DNA from: Povalibacter uvarum
Lineage (GTDB): Bacteria; Pseudomonadota; Gammaproteobacteria; Steroidobacterales; Steroidobacteraceae
Length of the DNA: 64,000 bases
Assembly: GCF_014202975.1 (NCBI RefSeq)
Contig: NZ_JACHHZ010000002.1
Span: 434,001-498,000 of the forward strand
Direction: 5' to 3'
This document shows, one piece after another, positions 44,020-51,966 of the stretch. Position 1 is the first letter of the stretch. Each line of letters starts with the position of its first letter. Both the position numbers and the translations under genes were made by a program. Below the pieces are notes generated by a model. That model made no database searches. It was not told where the DNA came from and was given only the letters and a program-made list of their open reading frames with translations.

Positions 44020-44376
44020 TCAGTGCTCGTGATCGGTTGACCGCCGACCGCCCGTGCGACGCCGTTCCTTACCGCTCCACGGTGCAGCCATCAATCCTTC
44101 GTCGCTGCGTCGGCGCGGTCCGGAGCGACGATCGGCATGGTGCTTGAACTTGCAATCGCAGTGCGAGGTATCGCACGAGGGCAATGGCAACCGCGGGGCC
44201 TGAGTAGAGAGGTATCGCTTGCCCTTGAATCGGTGTACCGCGGCACACGCGTCTTTGCCCGGAATGATGGAGACCGCACGATACGGGCTGGGCGACGCCT
44301 TCGGCTTCTTTGCCGGAGGCGGCTTACTGGATTTGAATAGTGCGCCGAATGGCCACCACGGAGACTTCGACGCCAT
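44020..44376 (-). CDS. Small conserved hypothetical protein with Cys/His-rich centre
   Basis: A 118-residue basic protein. The centre YRAVSIIPGKDACAAVHRFK and GKRYLSTQAPRLPLPSCDTS is followed by CDCKFKHHADRRSG and an Arg-rich tail (KERRRTGGRRSTD). The spacing of Cys and His residues (C..C.C.....HH) suggests metal binding, but I cannot name a domain with confidence. I recall similar short proteins in other proteobacteria. The coding frame has no shadow of a better gene on the other strand, which supports it being real. Confidence 0.65.
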   Translation of the reverse strand: MASKSPWWPFGALFKSSKPPPAKKPKASPSPYRAVSIIPGKDACAAVHRFKGKRYLSTQAPRLPLPSCDTSHCDCKFKHHADRRSGPRRRSDEGLMAAPWSGKERRRTGGRRSTDHEH

Positions 44377-44537
44377 CGCTCCTCACTCGTCCCAACGCGA
44401 CAGCGAAGCAATGCAACGCATTGCCCGCGAGTCTCAGAAAGGCATAGGAGGAAAGAATGTTCCCGTGAGCAGCGCGCTTACAATCGGTCGATGGTACCGA
44501 CGCGAAATGGCGACGTAGGGAAAAGAAGGGATGCGAG

Positions 44538-44575
44538 AGGCTGTGAGCGGTGAGCTGCGAGCCGGAGACGAGAAG
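44538..44575. repeat. Heptamer repeat, CTGTGAG/CGGTGAG/CTGCGAG
   Basis: Three consecutive 7-bp units (CTGTGAG, CGGTGAG, CTGCGAG) lie between trpA and the small hypothetical gene. Related units occur at 52996 and at 55603-55685. Confidence 0.65.
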
Positions 44576-44583
44576 AACGGGCC

Positions 44584-44617
44584 GAGGCAGCGATTCTGGC
44601 TCATCGCTCATCGCCTC
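44584..44617 (-). terminator. Hairpin after trpA, possible trp operon terminator
   Basis: On the transcript strand GAGGC and GCCTC flank AGCGAT/ATCGCT in one stem beginning 8 bp after the trpA stop. Only a weak pyrimidine tract follows, so it may act as a stabilising hairpin or as a factor-dependent terminator. Confidence 0.4.
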
Positions 44618-44624
44618 TGCATCG

Positions 44625-45395
44625 TCACATCCGCAGACTTCGCAGGAATGCCGCGGGATCTTCGCCGCGTTCGATGACTTCGACCAGCGCGGAGCCGACA
44701 ATCACGCCATCCACATACGGCCCGATTCGCATCACTTGCTCGCGACTGCGAATGCCGAAACCTGCGCACACAGGGACCTTCGCCGCTTGCTTGAGGCGTG
44801 CGAAGTAATCGAGCACTTCTTGCGGCACAGCCACATTCTTGCCGGTGGTGCCCGTCATCGTGACGCCATACATGAATCCCTGGCCCGCGTCACAAAGCAC
44901 TTTGACCCGGTCGGCTGGAGTCACGGGCGTGACGAACTGCACGAGAGCGACGCCATACTGGTTTAGTGCAGTGCGCAGATCGGAGCACTCTTCCAACGGC
45001 AGGTCCGGCACGATGAAGCCGGTGATACCCGCTTCAGCCGCAGCTTTCGGCAACTTGTCCAGACCGTACGCGAGGAGCGGATTGAGATAGCTCATCAGCA
45101 GCAACGGTGCGCGAGGCTTCGAAGCGGCGTTCGTCAGCTCGGAAAGAATCCATTGCAGCGACACCCCTTGTTCGAGCGCAGCCCGGCTCGAACGCTGCAC
45201 CGTCGTGCCGTCCGCCATCGGATCGGTGAACGGAACGCCGATCTCGACGACGTCCGATGCCGACGCCACCGCATTGAGCAGAGCGATGAAGCCCTCGCGA
45301 CGAGGAAAGCCCGCCGTGATGTACGCGACCATCGCCGGTCCGCCCTTTGCCCTGGCCTGGCGAATCGCCTCTGAAATCTGATTGCCGTGATGCAT
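44625..45395 (-). CDS. trpA: Tryptophan synthase alpha chain
   Basis: A 256-residue TIM-barrel enzyme. Catalytic Glu is in VVEIGVPFTDPMADGTTVQR and catalytic Asp in GFIVPDLPLEE. YGVTMTGTTGK, VCAGFGIRSREQV and VDGVIVGSALVEVIE form the phosphate site. It cleaves indole-3-glycerol phosphate to indole, which passes to TrpB. It is the last gene of the trp operon, 11 bp after trpB. Confidence 0.97.
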   Translation of the reverse strand: MHHGNQISEAIRQARAKGGPAMVAYITAGFPRREGFIALLNAVASASDVVEIGVPFTDPMADGTTVQRSSRAALEQGVSLQWILSELTNAASKPRAPLLLMSYLNPLLAYGLDKLPKAAAEAGITGFIVPDLPLEECSDLRTALNQYGVALVQFVTPVTPADRVKVLCDAGQGFMYGVTMTGTTGKNVAVPQEVLDYFARLKQAAKVPVCAGFGIRSREQVMRIGPYVDGVIVGSALVEVIERGEDPAAFLRSLRM

Positions 45396-45406
45396 TTTTC
45401 TATCCG

Positions 45407-46660
45407 CTATCCGCCAGTCACTTCATTCTTCAACAATGTTTTCTGCAGCGTCGGCATGTCTTTGTCGCCGCGTCCCGAGAGTCCGATGAGAATTCGCTTG
45501 CCGGGATTCGCGCGGGCAAACCGCTTCGCGCCCGCCAGGGCGTGCGAAGACTCGATGGCAGGCAGGATGCCTTCGGCAGCGCAGCACTCGGCGAGTGCTT
45601 CCAGCGCATCGTCGTCATTCACCGCTTCGTACTGCACGCGTCCGATCGTTGCGAGCAACGCGTGTTCCGGGCCGACGCCGGGATAGTCGAGGCCGGCGGA
45701 AACCGAGTGCGTTTCCTGGATCTGGCCATTCGGATCCTGCAGCAAGAGCGAGTAGGTGCCCTGCAACACTCCGGGTGTGCCGTAGGCGATCGACGCTGCG
45801 TTCTGTCCCAGTCCGTTGCCGATGCCGCCCGCTTCGAGGCCCAGCAGCCTGACGTCGCGATCCTTGACGAACGGATGAAACAGGCCGATCGCGTTGGAAC
45901 CGCCGCCGACGCAGGCAATCGCGATGTCGGGCAGCTTGCCCGTCTGGGTGAGCATCTGCTCGCGCGCTTCGCGACCGATCACAGACTGCAGTTCGCGAAC
46001 GATGTATGGATACGGATGCGGGCCGATCGCAGAGCCGAGGCAATAGTACGTGCCGTTCGGATCGGACACCCAGTCGCGCAGTGCCTCATCGACCGCCGCG
46101 CGAAGCGTCTTGTCGCCGCTCGTCACCGGCATCACGGTCGCACCGAGCAACTTCATGCGGCCCACATTGGGTGCCTGCCGCTCCATGTCGATCGAACCCA
46201 TGTAGACCGTGCACGGCATTCCGAGTCGTGCGCAGGCGGCTGCCGAAGCGACGCCGTGCTGGCCCGCGCCGGTCTCTGCGATCACACGCTTCGCGCCGAG
46301 CTTCTTCGCGAGCAGCACCTGTCCGATCGAGTTGTTGATCTTGTGCGCGCCCGTGTGCGCGAGATCCTCGCGCTTCAGCCACACCTCGGCACCCCAGCGC
46401 TTCGACAGGCCGCGTGCGTGCGTCAGCGGTGTCGGCCTGCCGACCCAACTGTTGAGCTCCGCATGAAACTCCGCGAGGAATTCTGGATTGCGCAGGAAGC
46501 GATCGACGCCTTCCTGCAGACGATTCAACGCCGGCACCAGCGTTTCGGGAACGTAACGGCCGCCGAACGGACCGAAGCGTCCACGCTCATCGGGATAGGC
46601 ATCGTTCATAACCGCAGCCAGCACGGCCTGCGCATCGATATGGCTCACATCTGCTTTCAT
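45407..46660 (-). CDS. trpB: Tryptophan synthase beta chain
   Basis: A 417-residue PLP enzyme. GRFGPFGGRYVPETLVPALN opens the protein; PLP lysine is in KREDLAHTGAHKINNSIGQV, and the phosphate-binding loop is CVGGGSNAIGLFHPF. SAGLDYPGVGPEHALL and SGRGDKDMPT are conserved near the end. It condenses indole with serine. The ATG at 46660 overlaps the trpF stop by ATGA. Confidence 0.97.
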   Translation of the reverse strand: MKADVSHIDAQAVLAAVMNDAYPDERGRFGPFGGRYVPETLVPALNRLQEGVDRFLRNPEFLAEFHAELNSWVGRPTPLTHARGLSKRWGAEVWLKREDLAHTGAHKINNSIGQVLLAKKLGAKRVIAETGAGQHGVASAAACARLGMPCTVYMGSIDMERQAPNVGRMKLLGATVMPVTSGDKTLRAAVDEALRDWVSDPNGTYYCLGSAIGPHPYPYIVRELQSVIGREAREQMLTQTGKLPDIAIACVGGGSNAIGLFHPFVKDRDVRLLGLEAGGIGNGLGQNAASIAYGTPGVLQGTYSLLLQDPNGQIQETHSVSAGLDYPGVGPEHALLATIGRVQYEAVNDDDALEALAECCAAEGILPAIESSHALAGAKRFARANPGKRILIGLSGRGDKDMPTLQKTLLKNEVTGG

Positions 46661-47247
46661 CTCTCGGACTCCGCTGCTTCGCGCGCTGTGCGCACGAACT
46701 GATGAATTCTCCCCCGATCCTTCACACCGGGACTGCGCTCGACACCGCTGCTGACATCGACACCGAACGGACCGACGCGGCGGATCGCATCCGCGACGTT
46801 GCCGGCGTTGAGCCCGCCCGCCAGGATGAGCTCGGTCCGACGTGCGACACCCGCCGCTTCCGCCCAATCCGTCGTCGTCCCCGTGCCGCTCGCCGGGCCT
46901 TCGAACAGAAGCCTTCGCGGCAACTCGTCCGGCACACGGCCGCTGCGCACGACGGGTGTGACGTTCAATCCGTCCGGGACGATCAATCCCCGCAGGTCTT
47001 CCGCATCCGTCTGCAGTACATCGGGACGGAAGACTTCCCAAACCTCATCCAGCAGCTCCTGCGATGGATGCTGCATCACCGCCACTCGCGGGATCTGAAC
47101 GCCTCTCGCGAGCTCGACGGCTCGCTGCGGCGTGATCTGGCGCTTCGACGGTGCGAACACGAAGCCGATCGCATCCGCGCCTGCTTCGATCGCCGCTGCC
47201 AGTCCCTCTTCCGAAGTGAGTCCGCAGATCTTGATCCACAGCTTCAT
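46657..47247 (-). CDS. trpF: Phosphoribosylanthranilate isomerase
   Basis: A 196-residue TIM barrel. KICGLTSEEGLAAAIEAGAD carries the catalytic Cys; AIGFVFAPSKRQITPQRAVE, LQTDAED and LAGGLNAGNVADAI follow, with the second acid in GVDVSSGVERSPGVKD. It catalyses the Amadori rearrangement in tryptophan synthesis. It is a separate gene and not fused to trpC as in E. coli. The ATG at 47247 gives standard length. Confidence 0.95.
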   Translation of the reverse strand: MKLWIKICGLTSEEGLAAAIEAGADAIGFVFAPSKRQITPQRAVELARGVQIPRVAVMQHPSQELLDEVWEVFRPDVLQTDAEDLRGLIVPDGLNVTPVVRSGRVPDELPRRLLFEGPASGTGTTTDWAEAAGVARRTELILAGGLNAGNVADAIRRVGPFGVDVSSGVERSPGVKDRGRIHQFVRTAREAAESER

Positions 47248-47266
47248 CGGCGCGGCGCAACGCGGG

Positions 47267-48142
47267 TCATTCGTCGTCGCCTCCCGTCGCGAGGCGGATC
47301 TGCCGGCTGCGCATGGCCATCGTGCGTTCGCGTCCGGCAGCCAGCATTTCTCCCAGCAGCTTGCGGGGATTCTGCGAGTGCATGAGCGTCGTGCCGACGA
47401 GCGCAACCTGGTAACCGATGTCGACGACGGTTCTGACGTCATCGAGCGAAGTCACGCCGCTTTCGGCGACGTGCGCATATCCCGGGGGCATCTGATCGAT
47501 GAGCTCGGCAAGACGCCCGAGCTCGACGGTGAGCTTTTCGAGATCGCGGCAGTTCAGTCCGACGAGAATGCGCTCGTCATGCGCCTTGCGCAGCGCAAGG
47601 ACTTCATGAGCTGTCTGCAAGTCCATTGCATCGAAGGCTTCGAGCAGCACGAACATCTTCAGCATCGCGGCGCAGTCGAGCAGCTCGGTGATCCGGCTGC
47701 GGTCGAGCATGCGCACGATGACCAGCACACCGCCGGCGCCCGCGGCGCGGGCTTCCATCACCTGATAGGGATCGACGAGAAAGTCCTTGCGCATCGCAGG
47801 GACATGCAGCGGCGCCAGGATTGCCGCCGCCTGCGACAGATGATCGAGCGAGCCGCCGAAGCGGGACGGTTCTGTGAGAACGGAAACCGCGCACGCACCG
47901 CCATGCGCGTAAGCCTGCACTCTCGCTTCGACGCCTGTCGTGTTCGCGGAGAGATCACCCGCCGAGGGTGAATGCAATTTGCACTCGGCGATGATGTCGA
48001 AGCTCTCGGGGCAGAGTTTCAGCTTCGGCGGTGGCGGCAGATCGGTGACCCGCGACCACAGTGCCTGTTCGGACTCACGCGCACGAGCTTGCTCCAGCCG
48101 AGCCATACTCGTTTGAGTCATCTCTGTGAGCAAACCAGTCAT
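47267..48142 (-). CDS. trpC: Indole-3-glycerol phosphate synthase
   Basis: A 291-residue TIM barrel with IIAECKLHSPSAGDLS in place of the more usual KKASPSKG motif, AMRKDFLVDPYQVMEARAAG, LVGLNCRDLEKLTVEL, VAESGVTSLDDV and ALVGTTLMHS. It closes the indole ring. The first ATG (48142) has no Shine-Dalgarno (CCTCCT precedes it), so ATG at 48121 or 48106 may be used. A heptamer repeat fills the gap between trpD and trpC. Confidence 0.92.
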   Translation of the reverse strand: MTGLLTEMTQTSMARLEQARARESEQALWSRVTDLPPPPKLKLCPESFDIIAECKLHSPSAGDLSANTTGVEARVQAYAHGGACAVSVLTEPSRFGGSLDHLSQAAAILAPLHVPAMRKDFLVDPYQVMEARAAGAGGVLVIVRMLDRSRITELLDCAAMLKMFVLLEAFDAMDLQTAHEVLALRKAHDERILVGLNCRDLEKLTVELGRLAELIDQMPPGYAHVAESGVTSLDDVRTVVDIGYQVALVGTTLMHSQNPRKLLGEMLAAGRERTMAMRSRQIRLATGGDDE

Positions 48143-48150
48143 AGGAGGGC

Positions 48151-48181
48151 AGCGGTTGGCGGTTGGCGGTTAGCGGTTGGC
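48151..48181. repeat. Single-arm GCGGTTG heptamer repeat between trpD and trpC
   Basis: Four tandem units of the AGCGGTT/GGCGGTT type lie 9 bp upstream of the trpC start. Unlike the copies at algZ-algR and hslV-hslU there is no inverted arm nearby, so it does not form the long stem. Confidence 0.88.
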
Positions 48182-48222
48182 GAGAACGGAGACATCGGCG
48201 AACTCACTGTGGACTGTCCTTT

Positions 48223-49251
48223 TCACTGTCTGCTCGCACCGAAGGCGCGGAGCTTATCCAGCAACGTTCGGGCCGCGCCGGTTTCGATGGCGTCCTCGGC
48301 CATGCGCGCTCCTTCGCGCGCTGACTGTGCCTTGCCCAGCAACTCCAGAACAAGTGCGGCTTGCAACACGATCGCATTGCGATGCGCGCTGCGGTCGCGG
48401 CCTTCGAGTACGGCTTGCAGATGCACGGCATTGTGCGCCGCATCGCCGCCTTTGAGCTCGTCCGCGGTGCAACGCGGCAGGCCGAACTCTTCCGCATCCC
48501 GCTCGTGTCGCGTGACCTTGCCGGGGCGAACATCGAACAGGGTGAAGGGACCTACCGGAGTTGCTTCATCCCAACCGGGATGGCCGTGCACTACATACGT
48601 GCGTTCGATGGGCATGCCCGCCAGCGCGTCGGCCATCAGCCCGGCCGCATCGATGTGGTATGCGCCGATCAGGTGATACGGAGGTGCCGCGGGATTCAGC
48701 AGCGGCCCGAGCACGTTGAAGACCGTCCGCACGCCGAGCGCCTGGCGAATCGGCATGATCATCTTCATCGCGGGATGAAAGTGCGGCGCGAAAAAAAATG
48801 TGAAGCCCGTCGCCGCGAGACATTCACCTGAAACGACTTCGTCCAGCGGCAGATTCAGGCCCAGGGCGCGAATCACGTCGGCGCTGCCGCTGCGGCTCGA
48901 GATCGAGCTGGTACCGTGCTTCGCAACCCGGATGCCCATCGAAGCGACCAGCAATGCGGCACCGGTCGAGAGATTGAAGCTGCCCGATCCATCGCCACCC
49001 GTGCCCACCATGTCGACGAGCGGCGATCCTGGCGGAAGTACCGGCCGTCGAGCGAGGCCACGCATCGTGGTCGCGAAGCCGCGCAACTCGTCTGCCGTTA
49101 CTCCTTTCACCCGCAGCGCCGTCAACAGTGCGCCGGCCATCGCCGGTGCGGTGTTCGGATCTGTCAGCGCAACGAGCAAAGCCGATGCTTCATCCTGGGT
49201 GAGATTGCGCCGGTCGAGCAATCCCTCGAGCGTGTCGCGCAAGGAACTCAT
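48223..49251 (-). CDS. trpD: Anthranilate phosphoribosyltransferase
   Basis: A 342-residue enzyme. The PRPP motif [40 protein letters not shown] and [19 protein letters not shown] are family hallmarks. It transfers phosphoribose from PRPP to anthranilate. Its ATG overlaps the trpG stop (ATGA). The gap to trpC is 80 bp, the widest inside the operon. Confidence 0.96.
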   Translation of the reverse strand: MSSLRDTLEGLLDRRNLTQDEASALLVALTDPNTAPAMAGALLTALRVKGVTADELRGFATTMRGLARRPVLPPGSPLVDMVGTGGDGSGSFNLSTGAALLVASMGIRVAKHGTSSISSRSGSADVIRALGLNLPLDEVVSGECLAATGFTFFFAPHFHPAMKMIMPIRQALGVRTVFNVLGPLLNPAAPPYHLIGAYHIDAAGLMADALAGMPIERTYVVHGHPGWDEATPVGPFTLFDVRPGKVTRHERDAEEFGLPRCTADELKGGDAAHNAVHLQAVLEGRDRSAHRNAIVLQAALVLELLGKAQSAREGARMAEDAIETGAARTLLDKLRAFGASRQ

Positions 49252-49856
49252 GCAATCTCCCGCCTGCCTGAACGCAGCTTGAGGAAGTTGCCCATCAGGA
49301 CCGGTCCCTGCGGAGTCAGGACGCTTTCCGGGTGGAACTGCACGCCTTCGACAGCGAGTGTCTTGTGGCGCACGCCCATGATCTCCCCTTCATCGGTGCG
49401 GGCCGTCACTTCGAGCGCATCCGGCATCGATTGCGGCTGCGCGATGAGCGAGTGATAGCGACCGGCCTCGAACGGCTCCGGCATATCGACGAAGACACCG
49501 CGACCATCATGATGAACGAGCGAGGTCTTGCCGTGCATGAGGCGGCCGGCGCGGACGACTTTGCCGCCGAACACTTCGACCAGCGATTGGTGCCCGAGGC
49601 AGACGCCGAACACGGGCATTTCGCCCGCGAAAGCTTCGATCATCTTCATCGAGACGCCGGCTTCGTAAGGCGTGCCCGGTCCCGGCGAGATGCAAAGGTG
49701 TGACGGCTTCAGCGCCCGTGCTTCGTCGACCGAGATCTGGTCGTTGCGATGCACGAGCACATCCGCGCCGAGCACCATGAACGCCTGGACGAGGTTGTAG
49801 GTAAACGAATCGTAGTTGTCGATGAGCAGCAACCGCGGCTTCTGCGAAGAAGTCAT
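49248..49856 (-). CDS. trpG: Anthranilate synthase component II (glutamine amidotransferase)
   Basis: A 202-residue class I amidotransferase. [17 protein letters not shown] opens it; the nucleophile Cys is in [18 protein letters not shown] and the His/Glu pair in [27 protein letters not shown] forms the oxyanion region. It provides ammonia to TrpE and may also serve folate synthesis. It is coupled to trpE and trpD by ATGA overlaps on both sides. Confidence 0.96.
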   Translation of the reverse strand: MTSSQKPRLLLIDNYDSFTYNLVQAFMVLGADVLVHRNDQISVDEARALKPSHLCISPGPGTPYEAGVSMKMIEAFAGEMPVFGVCLGHQSLVEVFGGKVVRAGRLMHGKTSLVHHDGRGVFVDMPEPFEAGRYHSLIAQPQSMPDALEVTARTDEGEIMGVRHKTLAVEGVQFHPESVLTPQGPVLMGNFLKLRSGRREIA

Positions 49857-51271
49857 AGTCCCTCCTCCGCCAATGCCAGTGCACGTCGCACGATCGCGCT
49901 CTTCGCAAGCACTTCCTGGTACTCCATCCGCGGCACGCTGTCGGCCACGATGCCGGCGCCTGCCTGATAACTGTAGGTGTCACCGCGAAAGACGATGGTG
50001 CGGATCGTGATCGCCTGGTCCATCGCGCCGCCGTTGCCGAAGTAGCCGACCGTGCCGCCGTAGAAGCCGCGCCGCACCGGTTCGAGCTCATCGATGATCT
50101 CCATCGCCCGAACCTTCGGCGCGCCGACGAGAGTGCCGGCCGGAAATGCGGCGGCGAACAGATCGAATGCATCCTTGCCCTGCGCCATCTCGCCTTTCAC
50201 GCCGCTGACGATGTGCATCACGTGGCTGTAGCGCTCGATGTGGCGATACGGATTCACATGCACGCTGCCGGCGCGGGCAACGCGGCCCAGGTCGTTACGC
50301 GCGAGATCGACGAGCATGACGTGCTCGGCGTTCTCCTTCGGATCCGCAAGCAACTCCCGCTGCAGCGCTTCATCGTGCGCACTGTCCTCGCCGCGGGGGC
50401 GTGTTCCCGCGATCGGCCGCATCTCGGCGCGGCCATTCGACAGCTTCACGAGTGCCTCCGGCGAAGAACCCACGACGACGTAATCGCCAAGATCGCAGAA
50501 GTACATGTACGGCGATGGATTCAGCAATCGCAGCGCCCGATAGGTCTCGAAAGGCTCGAGGCTGCATTGACCGGAGAAGCGCACCGACAGCACGAGCTGG
50601 TAGACGTCGCCGGCTGCGATGTATTCCTTGGTGCGTGCAACGCCATTGAGGAATTCAGCCTCGCTGAGGCTGCCGATCGCGGGCGAATAGCTGATGCGTT
50701 TGTCGCTCGCGGGAATCGGTCCGCGCAGCGCCTGGATCACTTCCTTCCGCAGTGCGAGTCGTTCGCTTTCGCTGCCCGCGTGCAACAGCGCGACGCCGCG
50801 CGTCAGATGGTCGAACACGAGAATCGAACGCGGCGCGAGATAGTGCGCTTCCGGCGTCGCCTCCAGTGAGCGTGCCCGGTTCGGCAGGCGCTCGAAACGC
50901 CGCACGAGGTCGTAGCCCGCCACTCCGACGAGGCCACCAAGCAACGGCACGCCCGGGATCTGCGGCTGCGGCTGCGGCGCTTTTGCCAGCGCGGATCGCA
51001 ACGCGTCCAGCAATTCCTGTTGATTCGCAGGCGCTCGGGTCGTCTGCCCGTCGACGGTCAAACCGCGCTCATCGAGGCGTACTTCCAGACAATCGCCGAA
51101 TCCGATGAACGAGTAACGCGCGAGCCGCTCGCCGCCTTCGACGCTCTCCAGCAGAAACCGTGGCCGGAACGGCTTCAGCTTCAGGTAGGCCGAGACTGGT
51201 GTATCCAGGTCGGCGGCAATGTCGAAAGGAGGTTTCACGTTTTTCCAGTTCGCAGGCAATAAAAAACCCAT
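49853..51271 (-). CDS. trpE: Anthranilate synthase component I
   Basis: A 472-residue chorismate-utilising enzyme. [20 protein letters not shown] is the N-terminal feedback region and [20 protein letters not shown] follows it. [36 protein letters not shown] and [20 protein letters not shown] form the active site. The ATG at 51271 lies inside the 3' arm of the attenuator terminator; TTG at 51259 and GTG at 51238 are alternative starts, none with a good ribosome-binding site. Confidence 0.95.
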   Translation of the reverse strand: MGFLLPANWKNVKPPFDIAADLDTPVSAYLKLKPFRPRFLLESVEGGERLARYSFIGFGDCLEVRLDERGLTVDGQTTRAPANQQELLDALRSALAKAPQPQPQIPGVPLLGGLVGVAGYDLVRRFERLPNRARSLEATPEAHYLAPRSILVFDHLTRGVALLHAGSESERLALRKEVIQALRGPIPASDKRISYSPAIGSLSEAEFLNGVARTKEYIAAGDVYQLVLSVRFSGQCSLEPFETYRALRLLNPSPYMYFCDLGDYVVVGSSPEALVKLSNGRAEMRPIAGTRPRGEDSAHDEALQRELLADPKENAEHVMLVDLARNDLGRVARAGSVHVNPYRHIERYSHVMHIVSGVKGEMAQGKDAFDLFAAAFPAGTLVGAPKVRAMEIIDELEPVRRGFYGGTVGYFGNGGAMDQAITIRTIVFRGDTYSYQAGAGIVADSVPRMEYQEVLAKSAIVRRALALAEEGL

Positions 51272-51374
51272 CCCGGCTATTCGCTCGGAGATGGGTTTGT
51301 TGGGTTCGGCGGTTATCGGTTTTTAAGCGCGCAGCAGTCCAGCAGCCCTCTCCTTATGAGAGCCGCCACCACCA
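51261..51374 (-). promoter_or_regulatory. trp attenuator (four pairing segments ending in an intrinsic terminator)
   Basis: Segments on the transcript: 1 = CTCTC in the last trpL codons (51362-51358), 2 = GGAGAGGG right after the trpL stop (51353-51346), 3 = CCCATCTCC (51295-51287), 4 = GATGGGTTT (51272-51264). Segments 1:2 pair, 2:3 pair with one bulge, and 3:4 form a terminator (AAACCCATC/GATGGGTTT) followed by six T residues in all. A ribosome stalled on the three Trp codons would cover 1, let 2:3 form and allow read-through; completing trpL would give 3:4 and stop transcription. Confidence 0.85.
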
Positions 51375-51407
51375 ACGGTGTGACATTGTGGTCATGCGCG
51401 TATACAT
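51354..51407 (-). CDS. trpL: trp operon leader peptide with three adjacent Trp codons
   Basis: A 17-codon frame, MYTRMTTMSHRWWWRLS, followed by TAA; the TGG TGG TGG run is at 51374-51366. It is too short for standard gene calls. The ATG lies 7 nt after the -10 element of a strong promoter, so the mRNA would begin at or next to the AUG; no Shine-Dalgarno is present. Leaderless trpL is known in rhizobia. Internal ATGs (codons 5 and 8) are alternatives. Confidence 0.8.
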   Translation of the reverse strand: MYTRMTTMSHRWWWRLS

Positions 51408-51414
51408 GGGCTGA

Positions 51415-51443
51415 GTATTACCGGCGGGCCGGAGGGGAGTCAA
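51415..51443 (-). promoter_or_regulatory. Sigma-70 promoter of the trp operon
   Basis: TTGACT (51443-51438), 17 bp, then TAATAC (51420-51415), close to the TTGACA/TATAAT consensus with ideal spacing. It lies in the 53-bp gap between the DUF4870 stop and trpL. Confidence 0.85.
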
Positions 51444-51460
51444 GGCTGGGAAAGGCGGCC

Positions 51461-51823
51461 CTATTTGATCAACCGAAGGTTGACCGGATACCGATACGGC
51501 ACCCCCTCGCTCGCTTTCACCGCCGCGATGATCATGAAGACCAGATCGGCGAGGCTGAGCAGGAGCAGCAGCAGGAAGCCGACGGCGACGAGCATCAGGA
51601 CCACGCACACGATGGCGGCGAGGAACACGGTGATCTGGAAATTGATCGCTTCCTTGCCCTGATCGTTCACGAACGGCATTTCGTCCTTCTTGATCAGCCA
51701 CACGATCAGCGGGCCGAGAATGATGCCGATGCCGGTGAAGAAGCCCAGCAGTGCGCTCAGGTGCGCGCCGACAGCCCAATTGCGTTCTTCGGAGGTCGGA
51801 GAGGCAGGCACCGGTTGATTCAT
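51461..51823 (-). CDS. DUF4870 membrane protein
   Basis: A 120-residue protein with RNWAVGAHLSALLGFFTGIG and IGIILGPLIVWLIKKDEMPF, followed by VNDQGKEAINFQITVFLAAI and a long hydrophobic helix (CVVLMLVAVGFLLLLLLSLA). This is the DUF4870 pattern (Tic20-like). The function is unknown. It is divergent from cysB and lies just upstream of the trp promoter on the same strand. Confidence 0.85.
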   Translation of the reverse strand: MNQPVPASPTSEERNWAVGAHLSALLGFFTGIGIILGPLIVWLIKKDEMPFVNDQGKEAINFQITVFLAAIVCVVLMLVAVGFLLLLLLSLADLVFMIIAAVKASEGVPYRYPVNLRLIK

Positions 51824-51966
51824 GGAAGCTCCCTGCGTGACGGGTGATGTGCAGGATGCGCCATTCGCTGCTGATACCGCAATACAACCGACATGCAGCT
51901 ATCGTGTCCGTCTGGCCATCGTGATCGCTCACCGTGGCAGAATGCCGCGGACACTCTCGAACAACC

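Noticed and set aside
45407-47041. Longer trpB with a 127-codon extension
   Set aside because: The extension lies wholly within trpF; the ATG at 46660 overlaps the trpF stop and gives the normal TrpB length.
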